This document shows positions 19,525 to 28,530 of a stretch of 64,000 bases of DNA, piece after piece. This DNA is from Herminiimonas sp. (GTDB lineage: Bacteria; Pseudomonadota; Gammaproteobacteria; Burkholderiales; Burkholderiaceae): NCBI RefSeq assembly GCF_030655415.1, contig NZ_JAURVN010000018.1, forward strand, positions 186,001-250,000. Direction: 5' to 3'. The position numbers and the translations under genes are program-made. The notes beneath the pieces were generated by a model. The model ran no database searches. It was not told the DNA's origin and saw only the letters and a list, made by a program, of their open reading frames with translations. The number at the start of each line of letters is the position of its first letter. Positions within the stretch are counted from its first letter, which is position 1.

Positions 19525-20826
19525 CTACATCATTCTGCTTTTTGCCAGCGGTGGATTCTTCGCAAAGTATTTTTTGATACCTTGCGCAACAGCCTCGGCC
19601 ATCCGGTCTTGATAAGCATCGTCATTCAATTTGGCTTCTTCAGCCGGATTGGAAATGAAGGCGGTTTCAATCAAGATGCTAGGAATATCGGGAGCCTTCA
19701 ACACCGCAAAGCCTGCTTGTTCTACCGAGCCTTTGTGCAGGCGATTGATGCCGCCGATTTCATTCAATACGGCTTTTCCCAGCTTCATGCTGTCATTGAT
19801 TTGTGCCGTCGTCGATAGATCGAGTAAAACACTGGCCAATTGCTTGTCGTGATTTTTGATGTTGGTGCCGCCTATCAGATCGGCGGCATTTTCCTTGTTG
19901 GCGAGCCAACGCGCAGCGGTTGAAGTCGCGCCTTTTTCGGACAAGGCAAACACCGATGAGCCATTTGCAGTTGCCTGCACAAACGCATCCGCATGGATGG
20001 ATACGAATAGATCGGCTTGCACCTTGCGGGCTTTTTGTACGCGCACTTGTAGCGGCACAAAGAAGTCGCCATCGCGTGTCAACATCACGCGCATGTTCGG
20101 TTGTTGTTCGAGCTTTGCTTTCAAACGTTTGGCGATGGCCAGCACTATATTTTTTTCATAGCTGCCACCACGTCCCACTGCGCCTGGATCTTCGCCGCCA
20201 TGACCAGGATCGAGTGCAATCGTCAGCATGCGCGTGACTTGTGGCGGACGACCGGACTTGGGCTCGACGTACGGCGGGCTGGCTTCTGCAGTCGGCGGCG
20301 GCATCGTATCGGGCGGCACGTCCAGCGACCATTGGCCTTTTTCAATCAGGGCCGCGATTGGATCTGGTGGATTGACTGGATACAGATCGAATACCAGTCG
20401 ATGCTTGTATTCGCCGACCGGTGCCAGCGTAAACACTTGTGGATTCACTTCTTCTTTTAAATCGAATACCAGTCGCACGACTTTTGGACGGTTCTGGCCG
20501 ACCCGCACTTGCTTGATGTAAGGATCGTTGGATTGAATCTTGGCGACCAGGCTTTTCAGCGTTGGACCGAGATCGATACCTTCTACATCCACCACCAAGC
20601 GTTCCGGATTCTTGATAATGAAGTGCGTCGTTTTCAGATCAGTGTCGTTTTCCAGCGTGACGCGTGTGTAGTCGTCAGCCGGCCATACGCGCACGGCCAG
20701 AATTTGCGCAGCGAATGCGTGCAGCGGAGTAAGCAGAGAAATCAGTAGCGTACCGCCAGCTTTAAGGACGGTGCGGCGCACTTTCGTGACTACAGGTTTG
20801 GAGCGAATTTCAGTCGGTTCAGACAT
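19525..20826 (-). CDS. amiC: N-acetylmuramoyl-L-alanine amidase, AmiC type
   Basis: A periplasmic zinc amidase (433 aa) that splits septal peptidoglycan. The N-terminus has a Tat-like signal (VRRTVLKAGG followed by a hydrophobic stretch ending AFAAQ). An AMIN domain follows (about 45-145), then a Pro-rich linker. The C-terminal Amidase_3 domain has the zinc ligands in DPGHGGEDPGA, SYEKNIVLA and SIHADAF and the catalytic Glu in ILIETAFISN. Its start overlaps tsaE by 37 bases, so the two are coupled. Confidence 0.94.
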   Translation of the reverse strand: MSEPTEIRSKPVVTKVRRTVLKAGGTLLISLLTPLHAFAAQILAVRVWPADDYTRVTLENDTDLKTTHFIIKNPERLVVDVEGIDLGPTLKSLVAKIQSNDPYIKQVRVGQNRPKVVRLVFDLKEEVNPQVFTLAPVGEYKHRLVFDLYPVNPPDPIAALIEKGQWSLDVPPDTMPPPTAEASPPYVEPKSGRPPQVTRMLTIALDPGHGGEDPGAVGRGGSYEKNIVLAIAKRLKAKLEQQPNMRVMLTRDGDFFVPLQVRVQKARKVQADLFVSIHADAFVQATANGSSVFALSEKGATSTAARWLANKENAADLIGGTNIKNHDKQLASVLLDLSTTAQINDSMKLGKAVLNEIGGINRLHKGSVEQAGFAVLKAPDIPSILIETAFISNPAEEAKLNDDAYQDRMAEAVAQGIKKYFAKNPPLAKSRMM

Positions 20827-21275
20827 TCAACACCTTGTTCAGACGACGCTTGCAATTCTACATCACGCCCTTCGCCCGCGACGCTGAGCGAAATATTGAT
20901 GTCGGGAGGAGGCAACACCGTTTCGGCTTTTTCCGGCCATTCAACGATGCAAATTGTTTGATGATTAAAGTATTCGCGGAAGCCGGCATCGAGAAATTCT
21001 TCTGCGCTCGCCATCCGATACAAATCGAAATGGATCACGTTGACGGTTAGTCCATCGAACTCGATGGCGTACGGTTCGGCCAGCGTGTAAGTCGGGCTTT
21101 TCACATGACCATCGTGACCCATCGCATGCAGCATGGCGCGCGTGAGCGCGGTTTTGCCAGCGCCCAGATCGCCATGTAGATAGATCGTCAGCCCCGGCTG
21201 CACTGCGCGCGCCAATGCCGCACCCAAGGCAATGGTGCCGGCTTCTTCGTGCAAATGGGCGGTGAAATGTTGCAT
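20790..21275 (-). CDS. tsaE: tRNA threonylcarbamoyladenosine biosynthesis ATPase TsaE
   Basis: The ATPase of the TsaBDE complex that makes t6A37. The 161-residue protein has Walker A GDLGAGKTALTR (35-46), the SPTYTLAEPY block and HFDLYR near 85. Its partner TsaD is encoded at 36762-37790. The overlap with amiC is a common proteobacterial arrangement. Confidence 0.96.
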   Translation of the reverse strand: MQHFTAHLHEEAGTIALGAALARAVQPGLTIYLHGDLGAGKTALTRAMLHAMGHDGHVKSPTYTLAEPYAIEFDGLTVNVIHFDLYRMASAEEFLDAGFREYFNHQTICIVEWPEKAETVLPPPDINISLSVAGEGRDVELQASSEQGVECLNRLKFAPNL

Positions 21276-21383
21276 GCTTTTTCGTTTCGTCTGTGCGCGG
21301 CGTCAATTAATCAAATGTAAGGACTTTCTTACGATGTCATAGACAAAGCGTAGTTCCATCAAATTTAGTATCAGCTGTTTTCT

Positions 21384-22274
21384 TTAATGTAGCAGTGCCA
21401 GCCAAAGTGGCAAGGTTGCCATCGAAATCAAGGTGCCAGCAGAAATCAGGAAGGCGACAAACGGGCCATTGCCGCCCATGCGCACCGCCAATACATAGGC
21501 GCTCGATGCGGTCGGCAATGCAGCAAACATCACGACCATTTGCAAATGCAAAGGTGACAAGCCTAACCATACACCGAGCGCATATGTGATCGCCGGTACG
21601 GCGAACAGTTTGACGATCAGAAAATAAGCGGCGATACCTTTGGCTGCGTGCAAGCCGGTCAGTCGCAAACCGGCACCGACCATAATCAAGCCGAGCGCGA
21701 TCGACGCATTACCAAGGCGCGACAAGAAGGCGCTGGCGATATCAGGTAAATGCAGACCGAGCAGATTGAATGCGACGCCGCTCAATGTGGCAACCAGCAG
21801 CGGATTCTTTACTAGTTCCAGTAGCAAGCCGCCTTTGTCTTTTACCAACGCGTGCACCGCCGCCATATTACACAGCGGGACCGCAAAGCCTATCGCCATA
21901 CCCATCAGTGAGGTGCCTTCTTCGCCACCGAGGCGGCCCGCAATTGCGAGTGCGATGTAGGAGTTGAAACGGAATGCAGTTTGCACGCCCGATTCGAAAA
22001 CCATAGGCTCCGCTTTGAATAGGGGCTTTGCCAACCAGCCCAGCAGAATGCCGGCAACACAGGCAGCGATGGCGACTTGCAGGAATTGGCCGGTCGCGCC
22101 GAAGTTGATCGGTGAACGTGCCGTGGAGTAAAACAGCAGCGCTGGAAACAGCACGTAGTAAATTATCTTTTCCATGCCGGCCCAGAATTCGCTGCCCCAA
22201 TTCGTGACGCGCAACAGCGCGGCTCCGAACAGGATCAGCAAAAAATCAGGCAACAGAATATTAACGATATGCAT
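21384..22274 (-). CDS. AEC-family (auxin efflux carrier-like) permease
   Basis: A 296-residue membrane protein with about ten hydrophobic helices and the AEC-family layout: MHIVNILLPDFLLILFGA at the start and a second inverted half after residue 160. Bacterial members export or import organic acids such as malate or malonate. Its closeness to the dicarboxylate-type two-component genes fits an organic-acid substrate, which is inference only. It is transcribed away from the regulator gene. Confidence 0.85.
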   Translation of the reverse strand: MHIVNILLPDFLLILFGAALLRVTNWGSEFWAGMEKIIYYVLFPALLFYSTARSPINFGATGQFLQVAIAACVAGILLGWLAKPLFKAEPMVFESGVQTAFRFNSYIALAIAGRLGGEEGTSLMGMAIGFAVPLCNMAAVHALVKDKGGLLLELVKNPLLVATLSGVAFNLLGLHLPDIASAFLSRLGNASIALGLIMVGAGLRLTGLHAAKGIAAYFLIVKLFAVPAITYALGVWLGLSPLHLQMVVMFAALPTASSAYVLAVRMGGNGPFVAFLISAGTLISMATLPLWLALLH

Positions 22275-22459
22275 GGGTAATCAGCGATGCGCTATGGTGC
22301 GAAACTGGTATCAATTAGTACGAAGAGTACGAAGAAATGAGCGTCGCTTAATGATAAAACCTGACTGCGAATTTCAGAGATGAGACTTGCATGCGCTTGG
22401 TCTTTGTCTTGTTTTTGTCTTCGCATCGCGCATGCCATTGCAAGAAAATAGGCTGAATT

Positions 22460-23050
22460 TTATTTCAACAAACGAGCCAGTTCGACTGCTGTCTTGACAT
22501 TCATCTTGTCGAAAATATGTGCGCGGTGGACTTCGACTGTGCGCATGCTGATACCCAGTTTGTCTGCGATCACCTTGTTCATTTTTCCTTCAAGGATCAA
22601 GTCCAGTACTTCGCGCTCACGGGCCGACAAGGCCGACAAGCGAGTGTGTATCGCAGCGCTGCCGGCAGCTTGCTCGGATGCGGCTAATGCTTCTTGCACG
22701 CGATCCATCAGCTTGTTGTCGTTGAAGGGTTTTTCAAAGAAATCAAAGGCGCCGCGTTTCAGCGTATCGACTGCCATCGGCACATCGCCGTGGCCGGTCA
22801 GAAAAATAACCGGGAAGACTTGCGTCAGGTTGCGCGAAGAAAGCAGATCGAACAGCGCAATGCCACCGATATCCGGCATACGCACATCCAGCAAGACGCA
22901 TTGTCCTTGCAGATTGATGCGCGGCATATTGTCCAGCGCGGCGAGAAAAGTCTTGCCGCTATCGTAAGCAGCAGCGGGGATGCCGCGTGATTTCGCCAGC
23001 CACATCAGCGAGTCGCGGATTACTTCTTCATCATCAATAATGTGCAACAT
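22460..23050 (-). CDS. FixJ/DctR-type response regulator
   Basis: A 196-residue two-domain regulator. The receiver has the acidic pair D6/D7, phospho-acceptor D55 (LLDVRMPD) and the switch Lys in FFEKPF. The LuxR-type helix-turn-helix reads LSAREREVLDLILEG through ISMRTVEVHRAHIF. The FixJ/DctR class activates without sigma-54. It lies 139 bases downstream of its likely partner kinase, and carboxylate transport genes lie on both sides. It is named by family; the target is inferred. Confidence 0.9.
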   Translation of the reverse strand: MLHIIDDEEVIRDSLMWLAKSRGIPAAAYDSGKTFLAALDNMPRINLQGQCVLLDVRMPDIGGIALFDLLSSRNLTQVFPVIFLTGHGDVPMAVDTLKRGAFDFFEKPFNDNKLMDRVQEALAASEQAAGSAAIHTRLSALSAREREVLDLILEGKMNKVIADKLGISMRTVEVHRAHIFDKMNVKTAVELARLLK

Positions 23051-23189
23051 TGAATATCCTGTCAGCCTGCTTGTAGCGCTTTAATGTGTTGTATGTTCTT
23101 TGTTGCTAGTCGGATTAGGCTTCGATATTTATTCAAGCGCATGTAAAAAAGATTGCGCAATCAATATCAAAAAACCCTTTTCTACATCG

Positions 23190-25220
23190 TCAATCTGCAC
23201 GCATTGTCGTGTCGATCAGCTTATTTTGCAACGCCGGGAGCGAAAAACGGAATATTGTGCCGCCACCCGGATTGTCCACATGCGTCAGCGTACCACCGTG
23301 GAATTCGATCGCCGTGCGGCAAATACTCAAGCCCATACCCATGCCGTCTGCCTTGGTGGAGAAGAACGGCGAATACAGACGCTCGGCCACTTCCGGTGGA
23401 ATGCCGTGCCCCTGATCGCTGATAGAAACCACGACATTGCGCTGATTGCTTGGATCAACGCTGGCGGCAATTCCCAGTACGCGTTTTTCTAGTGCCACGC
23501 CTTGCATGGATTCAATCGCATTACGTGTCAGGTTCAACAACACTTGTTCCAGCAATACTTGATCGGCCAGTATCGTCGGCAAGGTTGCCGGGATATCGAC
23601 CTTGATGGAAACAAAGTATTTTTGCGCCTGCAACTCAACTAGCGGCGCCACGCTTTCTATTAATTCTGAAAGTGTAATGGCGGTGCGCATCGGTTCGCGC
23701 TTCTTCACGAAGGTGTGCACACTTCGAATAATCTGGCCGGCGCGCTGCGCTTGCGCGTTGGCTTTTTCCAATGCGTGCGTCAGCATATCGATATTGATTT
23801 CTGCGACACGCGGTTGTTCGCGCGCCAGAATATTCAGCGCGCCGGTGGTGTAGCTTGAGATCGCGGCCAGCGGTTGATTCAATTCATGCGCCAGTGTGGA
23901 CGCGATCTCACCCATGGTCGCCAAGCGCGCGCTGGCTTGCAGCTTTTCTTGTTGCTGACGATTCAAATCTTCCACACGTTTGCGATCAGAGATGTCGAGG
24001 ATGGAGCCCATCCAGCCTGTTTGCTTGCCGGTATCGTCGACTAGCGGCGATTCAAAAATCAGGACTGGAATGCGATGACCATCGGCATGCTGAAAAACAG
24101 TTTCAAATCCTTGCGGTGTCACCGTGCCGGCCACTACTTGTGAAAAGCGACGTTGATATTCGCCTATCGCTTCGGGCGCCCAATACGGCATGGGCGGTAG
24201 ACGACCGACGATATCTTCGGCCGGGATGCCAACCATCTGCGAGAAAGCCGGATTCACATACGTCACGAGTCCATCCAGATCGCGTGCGCGCAAGCCGGTG
24301 ATCAGGGAATTTTCCATCGCAGTACGAAATGCAATTTGCTCGCGCAACGCCATTTCCGCCGCAAGACGACGATTGATATCGCGCCACAGTGCAGTCAAAC
24401 TCCATGCTAAACCAAGCGCCAACAGAATGACCGTGTCTACCAGCAAGCTAGGCAGCAACTTCGGCGCGCTCTTGGTACTGTTGGTACTCAACTTCAACGA
24501 CACGCCGGCCAGATTGAGCGCGCGTCTATGTGTATATACACCGCGACCCGCGCCGCCTGATGCGCGTTTGTGAATGATGACGTCGTTGATATCAGTTAGC
24601 GCAATTTCATTGTCTTGCGCGAACCACCACGGCACCATGTCATCCAGAATGCTCGATGCCAGATAACTGGCGATGACGCTGCCGGTGTATTTATCGTCTA
24701 CATACAGTGGCACGTGATAATCGAACATCACCGGGCCGCTGATATCGGCCGCTGGTTGGCTGTACATCGGAGTTTTGGTGGCGCGTGCACGTGCATCGGC
24801 TCTTTTCGATGCTGCTGACAGTTCATTTTTTGTGATCAGCGTTTCGTCCGTCGACGTGATCAAATTGCCATCTGCATCGAGCTCGATGATGCGGTGAATT
24901 TCATGATTGTTACGGATCAGATTGGCCATGCGTTCTTGTAAACGCGGGCCGGTCAGATAGCCGGAAATAATTTCCGACGCCATCAGATTCAAACTCTCTT
25001 CATTGCGCTGAAGCTGAAAGCGTATGGTTTGTTCTACCCACAATGAATCGGCAATCAGTTGCTCTTGACGCTCGCTCGCTTCCTGCTGCTTTTCATGCAG
25101 AGGCAGCCAGATCAGCGTGGTCAAAAACAGCAAGGCCAGCAGTAAAGGGATGAGCCAGCGCCACGCCTGTTTGCGGCTGGGGAAACCGAAGCTGGGGGAA
25201 CGGGATTGGTTTGATATCAT
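23190..25220 (-). CDS. Membrane sensor histidine kinase, DctS/DctB-like with PAS domain
   Basis: A 676-residue sensor. Transmembrane helices at about 20-40 and 256-278 enclose a periplasmic Cache-type domain with MFDYHVPLYVDDKYTGSVIA. A PAS domain follows (about 300-415), then a HisKA domain with phospho-accepting H445 (STLAHELNQPLAAIS) and an HATPase with GHGIPP and GMGMGLSICR. This matches DctS-type C4-dicarboxylate sensors that pair with a FixJ-like DctR. It is transcribed divergently from the DctP gene. Confidence 0.9.
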   Translation of the reverse strand: MISNQSRSPSFGFPSRKQAWRWLIPLLLALLFLTTLIWLPLHEKQQEASERQEQLIADSLWVEQTIRFQLQRNEESLNLMASEIISGYLTGPRLQERMANLIRNNHEIHRIIELDADGNLITSTDETLITKNELSAASKRADARARATKTPMYSQPAADISGPVMFDYHVPLYVDDKYTGSVIASYLASSILDDMVPWWFAQDNEIALTDINDVIIHKRASGGAGRGVYTHRRALNLAGVSLKLSTNSTKSAPKLLPSLLVDTVILLALGLAWSLTALWRDINRRLAAEMALREQIAFRTAMENSLITGLRARDLDGLVTYVNPAFSQMVGIPAEDIVGRLPPMPYWAPEAIGEYQRRFSQVVAGTVTPQGFETVFQHADGHRIPVLIFESPLVDDTGKQTGWMGSILDISDRKRVEDLNRQQQEKLQASARLATMGEIASTLAHELNQPLAAISSYTTGALNILAREQPRVAEINIDMLTHALEKANAQAQRAGQIIRSVHTFVKKREPMRTAITLSELIESVAPLVELQAQKYFVSIKVDIPATLPTILADQVLLEQVLLNLTRNAIESMQGVALEKRVLGIAASVDPSNQRNVVVSISDQGHGIPPEVAERLYSPFFSTKADGMGMGLSICRTAIEFHGGTLTHVDNPGGGTIFRFSLPALQNKLIDTTMRAD

Positions 25221-25350
25221 AAGTGTTTATATAAAATCCGCGCCGTTATGAAATTGCTAGGCGAGATTTTTGTAAATCGTTCGTGGTCTTGCATGACTAG
25301 CGATGCTGCTGTATTTTGACGCAGGCGCTCATGGTTACCTGTGATGATAA

Positions 25351-25364
25351 TGTGGTTATCCACA
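25351..25364. promoter_or_regulatory. Palindrome in the divergent kinase / dctP spacer
   Basis: A perfect inverted repeat TGTGG-TTAT-CCACA lies in the 211-base spacer between the divergent sensor kinase and DctP genes. It is a plausible operator for the linked response regulator, from position and symmetry alone. Confidence 0.3.
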
Positions 25365-25431
25365 CTTGTGATGACGTGGACGACTGCGCATAGTACCAAC
25401 AAAATTAAATCCGGAACCTTCTGACTGCGCG

Positions 25432-26451
25432 ATGAGAATAGCAACAAAAATACATTTGATTGTGCTTAGCCTGACATTGTCGCTGGCAGCCACAATTGTA
25501 TCTGCGCAAACCACGACTGTAATTAAATTCAGTCACGTTTCCGCCATTGATACGCCTAAGGGCCAAGCCGCATTGCGTTTCAAGGAATTGGTTGAGCAAG
25601 CGAGCCGCCGCCGCATACGCGTGGATGTCTATCCAAATAATCAGTTATATAAAGAGTCCGATGAACTTGAGGCATTGCAATTAGGTGCAGTGCAGATGGT
25701 GGCGCCGTCATTGGCCAAGTTGGCGCAATTTGGCGCGCAGGATTTTGAAGTCTTCGATTTGCCTTATTTGTTTGCCAATAGAGAAGCAGTCACTCGTGTC
25801 ACCGAGGGTGCGATAGGCAAGACCATGTTGCGCAAGCTGGAATCGAAAAACATGGTTGGCTTGGCTTATTGGGATGGCGGCTTCAAGATCATGTCATCTA
25901 ACAAGCCATTGAAAATGCCGGCTGATTTTGCTGGACTCAGAATGCGCATTCACTCTTCGCCAGTGCTGGAAGATCAGATGGAAGCCTTGGGCGCGATTCC
26001 GCAAATGCTGGATGGAAATGAAATTTATTTCGCCTTGCATAGCCGCATAGTGGATGGCGTGGAAAGTACACCTATCAATTTTTACGCAAGAAAATTATAT
26101 GAAGTACAAAGTCATGTGACGGTATCGAATCACGGCTACCTCGGCAGTGCAGTCATCGTGAACAAAAAATTCTGGGATGGCTTGCCTTCCGAATTGCGCA
26201 AGACAGTTGATGACGCAATACGCGAGGCAACGATCTACGGCAATAATCTGGCCGCCCAGGAAAACGATGCCGCGCTTGAAGCAATCAAGAAAAGCAAGAA
26301 AACCACAGTCCACGTTTTGACAGACAAAGAAAATGCTGCATGGCGTCATGCCTTGCAACCAGTGCGCAAGCAGTTGGAAGGCAGAATCGGTAAAGCGATC
26401 GTGCTGGCCGTGACCAAGGAATCGGAAACGCGGCGCTTGCCCGAGCGCTGA
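25432..26451 (+). CDS. dctP: TRAP-type dicarboxylate solute-binding protein DctP
   Basis: A 339-residue periplasmic binding protein with signal peptide (1-25, ending SAQT). The DctP fold markers include KFSHV near 34, the ELEALQLGAVQM block, GLRMRIHSSPVLEDQ and EVQSHVTVSNHGY. No DctQ or DctM membrane subunit is encoded next to it. It may serve a distant permease or act as a ligand-presenting co-sensor for the divergent kinase. The start is ATG 25432, which gives a normal signal peptide. Confidence 0.93.
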   Translation: MRIATKIHLIVLSLTLSLAATIVSAQTTTVIKFSHVSAIDTPKGQAALRFKELVEQASRRRIRVDVYPNNQLYKESDELEALQLGAVQMVAPSLAKLAQFGAQDFEVFDLPYLFANREAVTRVTEGAIGKTMLRKLESKNMVGLAYWDGGFKIMSSNKPLKMPADFAGLRMRIHSSPVLEDQMEALGAIPQMLDGNEIYFALHSRIVDGVESTPINFYARKLYEVQSHVTVSNHGYLGSAVIVNKKFWDGLPSELRKTVDDAIREATIYGNNLAAQENDAALEAIKKSKKTTVHVLTDKENAAWRHALQPVRKQLEGRIGKAIVLAVTKESETRRLPER

Positions 26452-26505
26452 TTTTTCTTGCAAGCTGAGCGGCCCTTAAAACGCTATTACTTAATACGCT
26501 ATTAA

Positions 26506-26604
26506 TTATGCCGGTTGTTTAGCAGCGGATGATGAATTCGCTTTTTTGGTGCGCAATTTTCGTCCTTTTCCTTTGGAAAAATCGCTGTCAGAACCTTCTG
26601 CCAT
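26506..26604 (-). CDS. Possible very small basic protein (doubtful)
   Basis: A 32-residue frame starting MAEGSDSDFSKGKGRKLRTKK with a Ser/Ala-rich tail. It is highly charged and lies antisense between dctP and tctC. An in-frame start at 26724 would give 72 residues. No ribosome site, conserved domain or partner is seen, so it is reported only as a possibility. Confidence 0.2.
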   Translation of the reverse strand: MAEGSDSDFSKGKGRKLRTKKANSSSAAKQPA

Positions 26605-26826
26605 ATCAGATTGAGCGTGGTATTTAACCTTTGTTGCGGGTAACAGATAAAATCGTTTAGTCTTGTTCGCGCAAGGCTCGTGAAAGGTTTCGTCAGTAAA
26701 ATGTAAGTATTGAATTGAATTCAAGATGGGTGAGCAGTGCTTCGCTCATGAAATATCTGTTTCATGTAATGTCCTGGTATCTCTTTTTTAGAGGTTTTGA
26801 TAGGATGCACAGGCAATAGGGTTTAA

Positions 26827-26853
26827 AGGGCTTATGTCCCAGCCCTCGTTTTT
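26827..26853 (+). terminator. Terminator-like hairpin in the tctC leader (possible attenuator)
   Basis: AGGGCT / AGCCCT pair around an 8-base loop and are followed by CGTTTTT. It lies 32 bases upstream of the tctC ATG and downstream of any plausible tctC promoter, so it could attenuate tctCBA. The stem is only 6 bp. Confidence 0.35.
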
Positions 26854-26884
26854 CCAATAATTATTAAATCTGGAGACAAATCAA

Positions 26885-27862
26885 ATGAAGACCAAATTCT
26901 TGAAATCGGTTGCAGGATTCGCATTGCTGGCTAGCGCTTTCGCTCATGCAGCCGATCCTTATCCAAATAAAACCATCACGATGATTGTTCCGTTTGCTGC
27001 AGGCGGCCCAACTGATACCGTGGCGCGTTTGGTTGCGCAATCGATGACTACCTCGCTGAAACAAACAGTGATCGTTGAAAACGTTGGTGGTGCAGGCGGC
27101 ACTATCGGTGCAGCACGCGTTGCCAAATCGGCGCCAGACGGCTACACCTTGTTCTTGCATCACATCGGTCAATCGACAGCGCCTTCGCTGTATCGCAAAC
27201 TGAGCTACAACGCGATCGACGATTTTGAACCTATCGGTTTGATTACCGACGTGCCGATGACATTCATCGCACGTGGTGATTTCCCAGCCAAGGATTTCAA
27301 AGAACTGGTTGCTTACGTTAAGGCCAATAAAAACAAAGTAACTTACGCAAATGCTGGCGTTGGTTCCGCATCCCATTTGTGCGGCATGTTGTTCATGTCG
27401 GCAATCGATACCGAATTGACCACCGTGCCTTACAAAGGTACTGGTCCTGCGATGAATGATTTGCTCGGCGGTCAGGTTGATTTCATGTGCGATCAAACGA
27501 CAAACACCACCAGCCAAATCAAAGGCGGCAAAGTCAAAGCATACGCAGTAACAACCAAAACACGCGTTCCTTCGCTGCCAAATATTCCAACCGCAAACGA
27601 AGCTGGTTTGCCTGGCTTTGAAGTAGCTGTTTGGCACGGTCTGTATGCTCCTAAAGGCACACCAAAACCAGTGATCGACAAAGTCGAAGCAGCTCTGCAA
27701 GTTGCATTGAAAGATCCTGTCGTCAAACAACGTTTTGCTGATCTGGGTACAGAACCAGTTTCTGCAGATCGTGCCACGCCAGAGGCTCTGCGCGCTTTCC
27801 TGAAATCGGAAATCGCAAAATGGAGCCCGATCATCAAGAAGGCTGGCGTCTACGCTGATTAA
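26885..27862 (+). CDS. tctC: Tripartite tricarboxylate transporter substrate-binding protein TctC (Bug family)
   Basis: A 325-residue periplasmic receptor with signal peptide (1-22, ending HAAD). The mature protein shows the Bug-family motifs PNKTITMIVPFAAGGPTD, VENVGGAGGTIGA and YANAGVGSASHL. The ligand is unknown, though Bug proteins usually bind carboxylates. It is the first gene of tctC-tctB-tctA, separated from tctB by a strong intrinsic terminator. GGAGA about 11 bases before ATG serves as ribosome site. Confidence 0.93.
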   Translation: MKTKFLKSVAGFALLASAFAHAADPYPNKTITMIVPFAAGGPTDTVARLVAQSMTTSLKQTVIVENVGGAGGTIGAARVAKSAPDGYTLFLHHIGQSTAPSLYRKLSYNAIDDFEPIGLITDVPMTFIARGDFPAKDFKELVAYVKANKNKVTYANAGVGSASHLCGMLFMSAIDTELTTVPYKGTGPAMNDLLGGQVDFMCDQTTNTTSQIKGGKVKAYAVTTKTRVPSLPNIPTANEAGLPGFEVAVWHGLYAPKGTPKPVIDKVEAALQVALKDPVVKQRFADLGTEPVSADRATPEALRAFLKSEIAKWSPIIKKAGVYAD

Positions 27863-27908
27863 TTGGCCGACTAATCACAATTTGAGATGTTGAAGTCATG
27901 GATCTAAT

Positions 27909-27944
27909 AAATGACGAGATGCGCAGGCATCTCGTCATTTTGAA
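27909..27944 (+). terminator. Intrinsic terminator between tctC and tctB
   Basis: A 14-bp perfect stem (AAATGACGAGATGC / its complement) with a GCAG loop, followed by a short T stretch. It lies inside the operon and should make much more receptor mRNA than permease mRNA. Confidence 0.8.
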
Positions 27945-28055
27945 TATGGGCTCGTTAATTTTATTGACAGGCAAAATCTGAAGTAAGCGTTTGTATTGGC
28001 CTGGCACCTGATTTCAATGTGCCGTGGAATCAAGTTTTAAGAGAAGGGGAGCACC

Positions 28056-28517
28056 TTGCCATCATTTATTCGACATCCCAAGGATTTCTGGACTGGGATT
28101 ATTTTTCTGTTTATCGGCTTGGCCGCAATCATCATCGGCCGCGATTACAACATGGGTACTGCGGGCAAAATGGGTCCTGCCTACTTCCCGACGATTCTTG
28201 GTGGTTTGCTTGCATTGATAGGACTGGCCGCCACCGTGCGCTCGTTCTTCCGTGAAGGCGAAGCTCTCGAGAAATTTGCCGTCAAGGAAACGATCCTGAT
28301 TCTGAGCGGCGTTTTGCTGTTCGGTTTTCTGATCCGTGGCGCTGGTTTGGTAGCGGCTATTTTTGCAATCGTATTGTTTAGTGCGTTTGCCAGCTCCAAA
28401 TTTAAAGTGCTGCACGGCATTGCGCTGGCTACAGGGATGACAATTTTTGCGGTCGTCGTTTTCGTCAAATTGCTCGGCTTGCCGATTGCGATTTTTGGCC
28501 CATGGTTTGGCGGTTGA
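28056..28517 (+). CDS. tctB: Tripartite tricarboxylate transporter small membrane subunit TctB
   Basis: A 153-residue protein with four predicted membrane helices and the TctB layout. It starts at TTG 28056; AAGGGGAG ends five bases before it, which decides the start. It partners TctA in the cytoplasmic membrane. The end is 13 bases from the tctA start. Confidence 0.88.
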   Translation: MPSFIRHPKDFWTGIIFLFIGLAAIIIGRDYNMGTAGKMGPAYFPTILGGLLALIGLAATVRSFFREGEALEKFAVKETILILSGVLLFGFLIRGAGLVAAIFAIVLFSAFASSKFKVLHGIALATGMTIFAVVVFVKLLGLPIAIFGPWFGG

Positions 28518-28530
28518 GAAGGTACTGACA

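Noticed and set aside
26864..27730. 288-residue minus-strand frame
   Set aside because: It is antisense to tctC, with Cys/Phe/Trp-rich composition typical of a shadow frame.
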